In this document: positions 37,075-49,020 of the stretch, one piece after another | Position numbering within the stretch: position 1 is the stretch's first letter | Layout of the letters: every line of letters begins with the position of its first letter | DNA from: Mycoplasma nasistruthionis | Lineage (GTDB): Bacteria > Bacillota_I > Bacilli_A > Mycoplasmatales > Metamycoplasmataceae | NCBI RefSeq assembly: GCF_006228185.1 | Contig: NZ_CP040825.1 | Location: 558,001-622,000, forward strand | Length of the DNA stretch: 64,000 nucleotides | Direction: 5' to 3' | Made by a program: the position numbers and the translations under genes | Notes under the pieces: generated by a model | The model's input: only the letters and a program-made list of their open reading frames with translations | Database searches by the model: none | What the model was told of the DNA's origin: nothing

Positions 37075-37577
37075 TTTCTGAGTTAGTCTATATAAAATAA
37101 CTTTTAACCCTGAAATTTAGGTACTTTTTATATAAAGTATTTTAGAATTACATATACAAAATTCAAAATAATGGTATTAAATTTATACTTATAAGCTTTT
37201 TTATGTCGGTTTCTGAGTTTGTAATGAAAATTTTACTTTTATGCCTTAAATTAAGGTGTTTTTGATTTTTAATTTTTAAAATTACATGTATAAAATTATA
37301 AAAAAAGGTGATTAGAAATAATGCTAAATATTTTACATCTGTATTTCTGAGTTGCAACTTAATTTTATTCAAAAACACCTATAAATAAGGGTTATTAGTC
37401 GACTTTGAATTTATTTTTACTTGTATAAATTTGTCTTATTGCAATTCTCAAATGTACATTTTAATTTATTCTATTTCTTAATTTTAACTTTTCTGAGTTA
37501 TGACGCTTATTTATTCCAAAACACCTAAAAATAAGGATTATTTGGAATTTCAGCTTAAAAATTACATATACAAATTA
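37075..37577. repeat. Degenerate tandem repeats in non-coding DNA
   Basis: No gene is seen in 37052-37607. TTTCTGAGTT occurs exactly at 37075, 37210, 37344 and 37490, a spacing of 134-146 bases. A second element, ATTACATATACAAAATT or close variants, recurs at 37148, 37281, about 37416 and 37561 with the same spacing. AGGTGTTTTTG (37254-37264) and CAAAAACACCT (37370-37380) are exact inverted copies. Origin and role are unknown. Confidence 0.7.
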
Positions 37578-37585
37578 ATTAAAAA

Positions 37586-37612
37586 ATTACCCTAATAGGT
37601 AATTTAATTATA
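37586..37612 (-). terminator. Terminator after the PQ-loop gene
   Basis: AAATTACC-CTAATA-GGTAATTT stem around the stop codon of the PQ-loop gene. Confidence 0.65.
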
Positions 37613-38345
37613 ATTGGACAGCTAATTCTCTACGACGCTTATCAATTAATGTAAACGTTAATTGAATACTGAATAGAATTAATGAAATGATTTGTCATGT
37701 GATTCCACCAATTAATCCTAAATATGAGTCATTGTTATTTGCTGCAATTGCAAAGCCAAGTCCTCATCAAATAATTCAAACAATGTTATTGATTACGTAT
37801 AGTAGGTACATAATATATGAAACACCTTGTCATTGACCTGTTTTGAATGATTGAATTAATTGTGGTAAGAAAGCTAGTGTAGTAAATGCAGGGAACACAA
37901 ATCCAAATATTAAAGTAGCTTCTTCTGGTACTTTAAATTTAAATGCTCCACTTACAGCAGCCCCATGTCCTAGATTGTATTCTGCAAAATATAGACCAAT
38001 AAATATTGTACCAATTGCTCAAGTTGCTAAAATTCCTAAGTAACCATATAGTTTTTGTTCTGATGTAAATTCTCTTTTGTAGTAATATAACAGACCTGTC
38101 ATAATACCATTAACAAATAATCCAATTCCATCAGCTACAATAACGTTTAAGAATAAATCATTTTGTTTTGCTGTAGCACCGTAAACAACTCATAATAAAA
38201 TTCCAATGTGGAAAATTCAGAATGAAGTAAAGCTAACAGGTCCTGTTTTCTTATCTTTAAGTAATTTAACTAATTGTGGAACACTTAAAGAAATAACAAA
38301 GACTGCTGATAACCATAAAAATATATTATATGTAATATTCAACAT
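37608..38345 (-). CDS. PQ-loop repeat membrane protein
   Basis: The 245-residue frame (MLNITYNIFLWLSAV to RRRELAVQL) holds about seven membrane segments. Two PQ-loop units are visible: SVPQLVKLLKDKKTGPVSF in the first half and AFLPQLIQSFKTGQWQGVS in the second. PQ-loop proteins include SWEET/SemiSWEET sugar carriers and lysosomal amino-acid exporters. The substrate here is unknown. Many Trp are TGA, which hides the gene under the standard code. Confidence 0.85.
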
Positions 38346-38619
38346 ATCTAAATAGTCTCCTTTGACTAAAGTTGCTTAAAATAAGCATATCCATTAAATT
38401 TTAAACTATTTTCTACAAAAGTAAAAAATATGTTGGGTTTTATAGAAAAATTATGTATGTAAAACTAAATTGCTTATTTCATCCATTTTTGATATGGAAT
38501 TTTTCAGATAAAAAATGATATTTAATTCCTTGCTGTTATTAATCTTTAAAAAGATTAATATTAAATTAGGATAAAATAATACTTTTATCTATAAAAATAA
38601 ATAAAAACAAAAAAGAGAT

Positions 38620-38778
38620 ATGAGAAAGCTAAAATTTTGAATACCACTTGTTTGTGGTGTTTTAACTGTTGTTTCTATCTCATCTGTAAGCATGGCTTGC
38701 AAAAGTTTTCAATCTGACAAAAATACAGATAAAAACAGCAGTAATGTTTCAAGAAAAGCTTCATGAATCTTTATTTAA
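38620..38778 (+). CDS. Small lipoprotein, possibly a truncated remnant
   Basis: The 52-residue frame MRKLKFWIPLVCGVLTVVSI has a lipobox SMAC near residue 27, then a short Lys/Ser/Asp/Asn tail and stop. This resembles the signal and spacer of a larger mycoplasma lipoprotein without its body. AAGAGAT precedes the ATG. It could be a real short lipoprotein or the remains of a longer gene. Confidence 0.6.
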
Positions 38779-38865
38779 TTCGAAATACTTAAAACTGAAT
38801 TGCGATCTAAGTTTTAAGCAACAAAACTTAATTATTTAAAAGAAATTTAATTAACTTTAATGAAA

Positions 38866-38897
38866 CAAAAAATCACAATCATTGATTGTGATTTTAT
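38866..38897. terminator. Terminator between the small lipoprotein and the HEINH protein
   Basis: AAAATCACAATCA/TGATTGTGATTTT stem, usable from both strands; it ends the 5.5-kb gene on the minus strand. Confidence 0.8.
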
Positions 38898-38909
38898 TTT
38901 TGCTTAAAT

Positions 38910-41900
38910 TTAAACTTTTGAAACTACAATGTAGTTAATTACTAATTCTTTAGGTTCATTTGTAACAATCTTAAGTTTGTGTTTTGCATTTTTATCAATG
39001 TCAAAGCTTGATTGGTATAAAATAGCGTTTAGTGAAGCTGGTACTTTAGTTGTATTAGCATTTGCTTCAATTAATTTACCATCAACATAAACCTTAAATG
39101 ATGATGAACCTTCGGCTTTTTTACCTAAAATAGTAATTGCATTACCTTCAAATTCAGCTTCAAAGTAATCACCTTGTGTGGTTGTTTTAGCAGCTGTATC
39201 ATTTACTAATGAATGATAGTTTTCTGCATCGTTTTTAACTAAGTCTCATGAACCATAATATTTAATTTTATCTGTGTTTGAAGGAAGTAACTCAGTTGGA
39301 TTTACACCGAATTTAGCTTTAAATCCTGCTAAACTTAAACCTTTCTTATTAGGATCTAATGTTTTACCATCGTAATCTCTTCTTTCCATTATTACTGAAA
39401 ATAAGAATGTAGAACTTACCGGTTTAGATAATCATAGTTTTTGTTTAGCTTGTTTTTCTAAATCAAAGTAACCTTCATATAGAGTTTCTTCTAATCATGG
39501 TGTAGTTGGGTCTAATGAAGCTGTAATTTTTACATAGTTAGGTGATAAGTCTCTATGTTCTTCAGATCTAATAACTTCAAAGTAATCAATTGTTCTTGCT
39601 TTACGTTGCATTTGATCATTTCTTAAGAAGTATTGGAATGAAATTGCATTATTTTGTGTTTGATAATATGCATTTCATCATTCACCATTAATCATGTATT
39701 TAGGATCAGCTCAAGCGTTTGTGCTTATATCAACTGCACCTTTTCTGATTGTTCCATAATCTTTATCTGAAACTGGAACATCAGGTGTAATTCTGTTTAC
39801 CTCTGCTAGATTTAAGTCTTTTAAATCATAAAATCTTGGTTGATATTGGAATTTTTCACCTTTAATCAAGTCTGCCACAGTTACTTCAGCTTTAAGTTTA
39901 TCAGCAGCATAACTTGGTGCTAGAGAAGAGTCATCTAGATAGTATTTAACTTCACTGCCTGGTTTTTGTAATCAGTAGTTAAATTTACCTCCACCACTCT
40001 TGTTGTATCCAAAAATTTGAATGTTGTACATTTCATCTTTTGTAACGTTGAAGTTAAATAATTTAACTGTTGGATTTTGTCTAGTTCATGAAGCTGAACC
40101 TTTTTCTTCACCATTGATTAATACCTTCATAGAATCATCAGGTTGTGCTCAGAATTCAAATTCTCCTGTTTCAGGAGCTACATATTTCATATCTGCTTGA
40201 ATTAATACGTTTGGAACTTGTCCAGCTCCTGATTTAGAAAAGTAATCTAATGTTCCAGTTCTAAAGCTTTGTGGCACTTTAATTGATTTGGCCAGTACAT
40301 CAGCTGTTTTTGAAGCTTCTATCGCACTGTTTAAATCATTTACATTTGGAATTTGTTGATAAATTGTGTAAGTAGGTCTGTTTAACACACTTCTTACTTT
40401 TATTTTGAAAATGTATTTAGGTACATATAATACTGGTTTACCTTTTCAGTTACCCGGTGTAATTTCAATATCAAATTCATCAACTTGATCTAAGTTTTCT
40501 TTATTTGGTGAATAAGTAACTTTTTTACCGTTTTTAACTAATTTTCCACCTAATTTTGTAGTTGCAGGTACATTTGTTAAGTCAAATGTAAAGTTAGGAT
40601 TTGTTGTAGCAATTCCTTTTTCAAAATCAAATGTGTAATCTTCAAATCCTGGAATTTCAAATGCAGGTTGATTATCTGAAGTATATTCAAATGTTTGTGT
40701 ATCTGGTTTATATAGATAAATTCCTGTTGCATATAAGTTTCCAACATAATCCATTGCTGGTTTTGAATAAATTTCATCAAGAATTTGTTTTTCTCTTGAT
40801 GCTGAACCAACTGTTGTTAATAGTGGGAATGCTTTTCTGTAATCAGGGTCACTAATTTGATCAAAGAATTGTCCGGCATAGTGTAAGTTTAATCCAAAGT
40901 GTTTTGATAAGTATCTTGTTGTTTCAAGTCCTTTTCAGCTGTATCCTTGGATTCCTGATGTTCTTACTCATTCTAAGAAGTTTAAAGGCCCTAGACCATA
41001 AATCATAGTTGCATATAATTGATATCAGTCCCCGCTTGCATGTCCTAATTTGTTTGTAGCATATGCGTTTGATAATTTAGCTCATCCACGTGTGTTTTCA
41101 CCATCTCAGTTTAATAGGTTTCTGAATCTTAACTGATCGTTTAAGAATGATAAGTTAACTGTTGAAGGAATGTTTGTTCATGGGTGATCTTGTAAGTTGA
41201 ATGGATCTTGGTATGCTTGGAAGTTGTGGTTAATTTCGTGATAGTTTAATCATGAACTAAATCCAAAATTATGCAATCCAGCAAAGTATTCTTTAGCAGC
41301 ATTTCTTGCAGCATATAAGTTAGCTCCACCACCTCAAGCAGCAGCTCCACCTCAAATATCGTCTGAATAGTTTAATGAAAGTCTTGGGTCATTAAAGTTA
41401 TTTCATAGTTGTGATAATGAATAGAAATCATTTCATTTCTTCATTACTAAACCAGGATATTTAAAGTTATCAACTGTTAATCCAGCAACAGCTCTTATAT
41501 CTTTATCAGAATCAAATGGAACTATCATAGCAGCATAGTTGTTTTGGAATACTGCTGTAGGTGCTGAAATTTCGTTTGATTTTAGTTTGTTAACTTGATT
41601 ATTTCAGTCTTCTTCTGTAGTAATTCCGTATTGATAGAATAATGTTTCTACAGCACCTTTAATCGTGAATTTAAGGTCAATAGGTGTATTTTGTCTGTCA
41701 AAAACTGTGTGGTTAACAGCAAATGAAACCGTTCCACCAAAAGGAGAAGCAATTTTAATTGTTGGATTAGCTAATAAATCAGCTAATTTGAAATTGAATG
41801 TAGATTGCAAGTATGGGTATCTATTACTAATTCTACCTGAGTTGTCAAATGCAAAGTTGTTTCAGTAGTTTCTGTTGATTGTGAATGTTAGTCAATCCAT

Positions 41901-44426
41901 TCTATCACCATAGAAATCTGACTTGTGGTCATTAACATATTGTTTTAGTGTATCAATGTACTCCTGGTTAATTTTAATTTCAATAATTTCAGCTGCTGGA
42001 GCATATAGCCCTAAACCAGCAAATCCTTTTGATAAAGTAGAAATTCTAACTTCTTTATTAACAGCTTTAGCATCGTTTGAAACTGTGTGTTTGTAGAAAG
42101 TTTTTTCCGCAGGGTGTTTTTTAAGTGTTCCGTTTGCAATTTCTTGTTTAATGAAATCTGCATTTGCATATGTTCAATCTTTATGCCCTGGAACACGCTC
42201 GTTTAAAACAGCTGTTGAAACATTTATTCTTTCTGTTTGTCCATTGTTAGTTACATCTAAGAATGAATTTGTTAAATCTTTATTTTCATAGTTGTAATCT
42301 CACCCTGGATATTTAAATCCGAATGGACTTAATCTTGTTTCTAAATCAGTTGTATAGTATGCTGTAGGGATGTTTGTTCTAGCTTCTGTACCAATTGTCT
42401 TAATTGTAAGAGGTGAATATACAGCTCTTTCAACTAATTTTGGTTTAAAGTCTTCCATTACGTTTTGCAATTTACGGTCTGAAACTGTAACTGTGTTTGT
42501 TTGATATTTAACACCTTCTGCATTAGCAACTATTGCGTAATAATCACCAACTTCATGGCTTAAATATGCTTCACCACTAGCATCATCAACTTTTGTACCA
42601 TCTTTGTATCATTCAACTGTTTGAACAGCTGCTGAACCTTTTGTTAAAGTAATGTTTGCTTGATTGTTTGTTAAAAGACCATTATTGTCAACGTTAATGT
42701 GTGTTTCCATTAAAACATTGTCTTTGAAAACTTTTAGATTATCAATTGTTTTCTTTTGACCTTTAGCTAAAATGTCAACTTTAAATGTTGAATCAGCTGC
42801 AATTTCATTTTTATGAACTTCAATTGATGAATTTCTTTTACCAAAGTCTTCTAAATCGTTTTTGTATCATACAAATGTAAAGTCTTGAACATCTTCTGGT
42901 AAGTCTTTTAGTGTTATTCTAACAATTGTGTCATCAGAGATAAAGTATCCTTTGTTTGAAACTTCACCAGTGATTTTTTCTAAAATAGCTTTAATTGCAT
43001 CATCAGGTTGCTTAAATCCTGTGACCTCTTTAGTTTGTTTATCTGATGTATTACCATTAAATTTGTTTCTTAGTTTATAAGAAACAACAACGGCGTTAGT
43101 ATCTTCTTTTAAAGCAACCTCTAAATCACTAACTTCATATTTATCAATGTCATATCCTTCAATTACGACATTTGAAGGTCTTACATCAACTGCATACATT
43201 TCAGCTGGTGCAGGGTTTGTAGTAACTGTTGTTTTAGCTACTTGCTCATCAAAGTTATCAGGTTCTTTCGCTTTTTCATCATCAGCACTATCATCAATAA
43301 CAGCATCTGTTGTTTCAGGTGCGGCTGTGTTGTTTCCATTTTCTGGATCATTATTTGATTGGTTATTACTGTCTTTGTTTGCGTCTGAAGCGCCGTTTTC
43401 AGGTGTTGTGTTATTATCTCCACCATTTTCAGGGTTTTGATTTTCACCACCACTGTTGTTATCACCTGTGTTTGAACCATTTTGGTTGTTTGATGTATTG
43501 TTTCAAGAATCACTTGTTACAGGAATTGAGATAGTTGATGAATCTACTGGACTACTGTAACCTTTCTTTCTTAATTCAAAATCAATAAACACTTTATCAC
43601 CGTCTCTACGGATTCTTTTGTTTACAATTTCTACTGTTTCATCATCTAAACCTGAAATAGTAACATTATCAACAGCTACTGTATTAGCTCCTTCAGCAGT
43701 TGTTTTAACTGTTAATAAGTTTCTTAAATTCTTAATTTCATCTCTAACACTGTTTGCTGATTTAAACCCATCTTCTGTATGTGTTTTTGATTCTGTAACT
43801 AAGTCTGGATTTGTTTTTGAAATTAATTCAAAAACTAATGTTGCAGTATTGTTGTCTGATAATTTTGACAATCTAACAAAATTAACATTGTATTTTGTTT
43901 CATCATAATTTGAGAAAACAAAATCTGATGTTGTAACATCATCTAATAATTTGTTAGCTTTATCACCGTTGAATGCTGCGGTAATATTTTTAAGTTGTTC
44001 GGCTGAATTATTTTGGAAATCTTGAGCTTCTTGAGATCATTTGAAATCGTTTAATTCAATTTCCACAACTTCTGAAACTTCATTTGGATTATCAACTGAA
44101 GCAACTTGATATTGTACTTTTACAGTACCTGGTTTATCAGGGTTTGGAACAATTTTTTGATTAACAACTTGGAATCTTGCTGAATTTAAGTTATCAAATC
44201 TTAAACTGTTTACATCTGATTTTCAAGGGTAAACATTATTTTTTTGATCATAACTCACAGTCAATGCCTTAAGCTGATCATTTAATGTTTCAATATTATT
44301 TTCTTTCTTATTATTACTTGAATTTGACTTAGCTCCTCCTGCTACAATACCAGTAGCAATTCCGGCTGAAGCTAATCCAATAAGAGAAATAAGACCGAAT
44401 AAAACTAAACCTTTTTTCTTATTCAT
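38910..44426 (-). CDS. Giant membrane-anchored protein with HEINH (M60-like) metalloprotease motif
   Basis: The 1838-residue frame is unbroken when TGA is Trp. It has an N-terminal anchor (about residues 5-30, ending IATGIVAGG, no lipobox), alternating beta-rich modules, and an Asn/Gly/Asp-rich linker about residues 310-395. The central region has FGFSSWLNYHEINHNFQAYQ, with HEINH at residues 1063-1067, and GGGANLYAARNA just before it. The gluzincin-like pattern and its HNxQ ending resemble peptidase M60/enhancin domains, which cut glycoproteins such as mucins. The downstream Glu expected in M60 is not in its usual place. Beta-rich C-terminal modules (for example QADMKYVAPETGEFEFWAQP) look like carbohydrate-binding or PA14-type folds. 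Confidence 0.8.
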
Positions 44427-44605
44427 ATTTGGCTTCTTTCTTTATTTAAACTATTAAAATCCATTTAAATAACATATTTAAAAATTTAATTTATTATATT
44501 ATAAAATAATGTATTTCTCTAACTTTCTTTAATACTGTTGAGCCTGTTATTTAAGATAAAAACTAATTTTTTGTCATATTTTCTTTTAAAACCGCATTTT
44601 TAAAA

Positions 44606-44637
44606 TTAAAAAATCAGGATTTTATCCTGATTTTGAA
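44606..44637. terminator. Terminator between HAD gene and HEINH gene
   Basis: AAAATCAGGAT/ATCCTGATTTT stem just downstream of the HAD phosphatase stop (minus strand). Confidence 0.75.
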
Positions 44638-44642
44638 AATTA

Positions 44643-45467
44643 TTAAATGAAAGTTAAAAGTTCTTGTCCAATTGCATCAGTTTCGTGATCACCAATTACT
44701 CTATCAGCTGATTTTTTAGCTTCTTCGGTTGCGTTTCCTACAGCAATACCAACATTGGCTGTTGTAATCATTTCAATATCATTACCACTATCACCAAATG
44801 CTACTAATGATTGTGGAGTTAATTTTAACTCATCTAAAACTTCTTTAACTCCTGAGAACTTAGAAATATTAACAGGGTTAACGTCTGTGTAAATAGAGTT
44901 TGTTAAATAAACTTCACAAGCTAAATTTTCTGTGGCTTCTCTTACTTCGTCCGTAATAGCCTTAGCATGATCCAACGGGTTTCTTAAAGCGATTTGTGTA
45001 ATTGTGTTATCTTTATTTAAAACCACTTGTTCTAATTTTTCTAAAGTAGCAATATTTAAGATATTCATATCCATAATTTGAGTCTGGCTCATTCATTTTG
45101 GAAACTCATTATTTGGTAAATATGAACCGTTATAGTCAGGTGTATCAACTGTTAAAATTAAATCATTTTTTAGAGCTAAATCTTTTAAAATATAAAACAC
45201 ACTGTTAGGAACTGTATTTAGAACTTTTGTTGTTTGATTTTTAACATCATAGACAACAGCACCATTTGAACACACTAAGAAATCAACGTGTTCAATGATT
45301 TTTTTGTCTAACAAAGGCAGAACTTTTAACAGACCTCTACCAGTTGCTATAACATTATAGTGTCCTGCTTGTTGAACTTTTCTTAATGCATCTTTTGTAT
45401 TTGGGTGTAAAGAATTATCTTTTCGTAATAGTGTTCCATCCAAATCATAAGCAAATAGTAACTTCAT
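44643..45467 (-). CDS. Cof-type HAD-IIB phosphatase
   Basis: The 274-residue frame is joined through one TGA Trp (after NEFPK). It has the nucleophile motif AYDLDGTLLRKDN, VIATGRG (motif II), a cap region, and VAFGDSGNDIEMITTA (motif IV). The family dephosphorylates sugar phosphates or flavin nucleotides in the cytosol. The exact substrate is unknown. A second member is at 46614-47522. Confidence 0.92.
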
Positions 45468-45657
45468 GTAATTCTCCTTTTAAAAATGCTTGCTTATCAA
45501 TTATAAAAGAAGATAAATTAGTGGTTAATATTTAATTTAAGTTTTCACAAATTTGCAGAATGATTTTAATATGAAACAAATGACTGCTTTTATTTAAAAA
45601 TATAAGATTGAAATATTTTAGTATATGATTATAGAAATTAATCATAAAGGAGATTGG

Positions 45658-45876
45658 ATGATATACTCAAGTAAAAGTTTTGTGTTAGCGTTATTATTGG
45701 CTATTCTTTTACCGGGAATTGACCGTATGTATGTTGGTCGTGTAGGTTTAGGAATATTAAAATTATTCCTAATAATTTGTTTTGGTATTGGATTCGTTTG
45801 ATGAATAATCGATATTGTATTATTAGCGACAGGTCAAATGAAAGATGGTCAAGGTCTATACATTAAAAATGTTTAA
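45658..45876 (+). CDS. TM2 domain protein
   Basis: The 72-residue protein has two membrane segments (VLALLLAILLPGIDRMYVG and ILKLFLIICFGIGFVWWIID) and the TM2-domain layout of a G-x-D-R-F/M-Y-x-G turn between them. An AAAGGAGA ribosome-binding site precedes the ATG. The function of small TM2 proteins in bacteria is not established. Confidence 0.85.
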
Positions 45877-45883
45877 AAATTAA

Positions 45884-45909
45884 AAACCTGCATTTGCAGG
45901 TTTTTTATT
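45884..45909 (+). terminator. Terminator after the TM2 gene
   Basis: AAAACCTGCA/TGCAGGTTTT stem with a T-run. Confidence 0.85.
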
Positions 45910-45917
45910 TCATTAAA

Positions 45918-46610
45918 TTACATTTTAAAATTCATTTTGCAAACTGTTTTTAATTGATCTTCACCAAAAGTTTCGGCAAATTCTCTAACTTTAGCTTTTA
46001 CTGCTTTTGATGCCCCTAATGGAAAAGTGAAGCTTCATTCAGCTTGTTGTTTTTCCATATATTCTAGCAGTTTGTATCTAGCAATTATTGATGCACAAGC
46101 AACTGCTAAATGAACATCTTCTGCTTTATTTATTAATAAAGTGTCTAAATTTAGCTCCTGTAATTTTGATCAATTATTAAATTGAAATATTTTTTGATGA
46201 TAATTTAGAATCGAATTTGTTGTTGAATACTTGTCAATTATGATTAAATTAGCTTTGTGTGATTCTGGTTTAAATTTGTGTAAATTTGCTAGTGCAGAAG
46301 CATGAGTAAAAAATTTAAGTTCATTTGCATTGTAATTTTTTGACAAAGTATTGTATCCGTTTTGAGTCATAACATAACTTGAAAATGGAACAATATCAAT
46401 TAATTGATTTGCTATTTGAATTATTTTTTTATCAGTAAGTTTTTTAGAATCTCTAACCCCTAATAATCTAACTTGATCAATTAACTGATTCGGCAAATAA
46501 ACTGCACAAGCTACTAAAGGTGTGAAGAAATCACCAACTCCAGTTTCATCAACCCCAATAACTTCCTTTTGACTTAAATCAAATTTCTTTATATCATCAA
46601 AAAAATTCAT
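45918..46610 (-). CDS. rnhC: Ribonuclease HIII
   Basis: It cuts RNA in RNA-DNA hybrids. The 230-residue frame has VIGVDETGVGDFFTPLVACA, the acidic D-E pair of the HII/HIII fold. LGVRDSKKLTD follows, then IIIDKYST and HLAVACASIIARYKLLE after a TGA Trp. The GDFFTP loop fits HIII rather than HII (usually GRGPLAGP). The N-terminal domain of longer HIII enzymes is shortened. The gene starts four bases after the HAD gene stop. Confidence 0.9.
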
Positions 46611-46613
46611 GAA

Positions 46614-47522
46614 TTATTCTTCCTCAACTGCTTGAATTTTTCTTTTTCTTGCGTTTGATTTTTCAATTTCTGCTTTAGGGTTATCTAAGAATTTGTGGAT
46701 ATAATCACCAACTCCACCTTCTTTATTTGTTTTTGTAACTCTAATTGAAGCATATTTTTTAACATCTTTTGTTGCGTTAGCCATCGCTACTGAGACGTTA
46801 GCAATTTTAAACATTGGAACATCGTTAAATCCGTCACCTAATGCTACTGTGTTTTCAACTTTAATGTCATAGTAACGAATTAATAAACTTAAAGCTTTAC
46901 CTTTGTTTGCCATAATATTTGTAATATCAAAAACCGGTGATAAGCCTTCACCTTTTGATCAATATGAGAATTCAGCTAAATCACCATATCTTACTTTTAA
47001 GTATTTTCTTAACGCTTCAACATTTGTTGTGTTTTTAACGTCAAAAATAACTCCTGTAGGCTTTAAAGGTAATTTGTGGTAGTTTAAACCAATTTGTAAT
47101 TTTGAACTTGTTTTAAATCCAAAAACTTTTTCAAGTTCTTCATCTCTTTTTTGTAATTGAACTCAGTCTGGTCCTTCAATAGCAATATTTGTTACTTCTT
47201 GAGCTACCTTAGGATCTCCCAGAATATATAAAGCTTCATTTAAGTTTAAATATCTTAAATATGGGATAAATTCTTTATCATTTGGGTGATGAATGTGAGC
47301 ACCATTAAAGTTTGAAACAACTGTGTTTAAACCTAGTGTTTCATAAATCATTTTTGTACTTCTTCAAGGACGTCCTGTTAAAATACATACAACGTGTCCT
47401 TCATCTGTTGCTCTTTTAATAGCACTCATTGTTCTGTCGTGAATTTGACCTGTCGCACTTGATTGTAATGTTGTACCGTCTAAATCGATAGCAAATAAAT
47501 ATCTTTCTTTATTTTCTGACAT
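46614..47522 (-). CDS. Cof-type HAD-IIB phosphatase
   Basis: This 302-residue protein starts MSENKERYLFAIDLDGTTLQ (motif I), then ILTGRPWRSTKMIY (motif II), a cap domain, and VALGDGFNDVPMFKIANVSVAM (motif IV). A basic/acidic tail of about 25 residues follows the usual end. Several Trp are TGA. It lies in a dfrA-HAD-rnhC run on the minus strand. The substrate is unknown. Confidence 0.92.
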
Positions 47523-47604
47523 AATAAATTCCTTTCTTATTACAATTGACTATAAAAATGCTGTTATATTATTATAACAATATAAAATCCTTAAATTGAG
47601 GCTT

Positions 47605-48132
47605 TTATGGTTTTGTTTCATATATTTCCACATTTTGATTATCTTTAAAATATAGATCGAATTCTTTATAACTTTTTACTAAGTGCAAATTTTGTAAAAA
47701 GTTTACTTTTAGGTCTATATAACTATTACCAATGTATTTTTCTTTAATGAAAGAACAATAAACTTTATTAATTAATTCATTAGGAAAAGTTTCATAAAGA
47801 GTTTTACCACCACAAATTCAAACTGTGTGATTATTTAACTCTTCTGATGCATAATTTAAAAATTCATTTAATGAAGCAAATTCTTTTAATACAGTGTTTA
47901 AGGCGTTTTGGTCTTTATTGCCAATTATGATTATTTGTCTTTTATCTAATTGGATTGAAGGAAGGTGATTAAAAGTGTTGCTACCAAATAATAAAATACT
48001 GTTTTTCTGGTTTGTAAGTTGATTGAATAGTCTTATTTCTTCACTAATTTTTCAAGGTAAAACCTTGTTTTGGCCTATTAAACCGTCTTTTGTCAGTGCA
48101 ATAATTAAGTTGAATTGAACTTTTTTATTCAT
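47605..48132 (-). CDS. folA: Dihydrofolate reductase
   Basis: It reduces dihydrofolate to tetrahydrofolate with NADPH. The 175-residue frame starts MNKKVQFNLIIALTKDGLIG. It continues QNKVLPWKISEEIRLFNQLT, with the catalytic acidic residue at the Glu after the Trp-x-x-Ser region, then LLFGSNTFNHLP, and the NADPH motif VWICGGKTLYETF. Trp codons are TGA, so the gene is invisible with the standard code. No thymidylate synthase gene is beside it. Confidence 0.88.
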
Positions 48133-48300
48133 AAAATATTCCTTTTAAGATACTCTCATAGGCTTAAAAATATTATATAACTTTTAAATTGTCAAAGGTT
48201 AAAGATATGAAATAAACCCTTATATTTTGGTAAAATTTATTAAATTTCAAAAACACAGTTTGAAGATACAAATCTGCACAAATTGTTGATAGAGGGGAAA

Positions 48301-49020
48301 ATGATTAAATATAAACGAATTTTAATCAAGCTTTCAGGTGAAGGTTTTGCAAACAAAGAAAAACACTTAGCTATTGACTATGAACTAGTTTATAAGATTG
48401 CTGCTCAACTTAAAGAAGCAGTGAAAGAAGGTGTTCAAGTTTCTATTGTTATTGGTGGGGGAAACTTTTGAAGAGGTGCTTCTGCTGAAAAAAATGGTAT
48501 TCGAAGAAATACAGCTGACTACATTGGTATGTTAGCTACAGCTATGAATGGACTAGCTTTAGCAGACGGTTTTAGAAACGTTGGTCTAAAAGCAAGAGTT
48601 CATAGTTCATTAAACTTTGATGAAAGAGTTGCTGAAAACTATGTTAATGAAAAGGCAATTAAATACTTGGAACAAGATGAAATTGTTATTTTCGTTGGTG
48701 GTACAGGTAGACCTTACTTTACAACTGATACAGCTGCAACTTTATATGCTTCAGAAATTGGTGCAGAAGTTATTTTAATGGGTAAAAACGGAACTGATGG
48801 AGTTTATGATTCAGATCCTAAAACAAACCCAAATGCTAAACGTTATGACAAAATAACATATGATGAAATATTAGAGAAAAAATTACAAGTTATGGATCTT
48901 ACAGCTACAAGTATGGCCAGAGATAATAACATTAGTTTAATGGTATTTAACTTATTAGAAGAAGATTCAATTTTAAGAGCACTTAGAGGCGAAATAACAC
49001 ATACAGAGGTAGTTAAATAA
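48301..49020 (+). CDS. pyrH: Uridylate kinase
   Basis: UMP kinase makes UDP. The 239 residues begin MIKYKRILIKLSGEGFAN at an ATG with AGAGGGG just upstream, preferred over the more upstream TTG. IVIGGGNFWRGA contains a TGA Trp. TGRPYFTTDTAATLYASE, GTDGVYDSDPKTNP and MDLTATSMARDNN are family signatures. It overlaps frr by one base (TAATG). Confidence 0.96.

Noticed and set aside
48283-48300. Upstream TTG start for pyrH
   Set aside because: It would add six residues overlapping the purine-rich ribosome-binding site that precedes the ATG at 48301.
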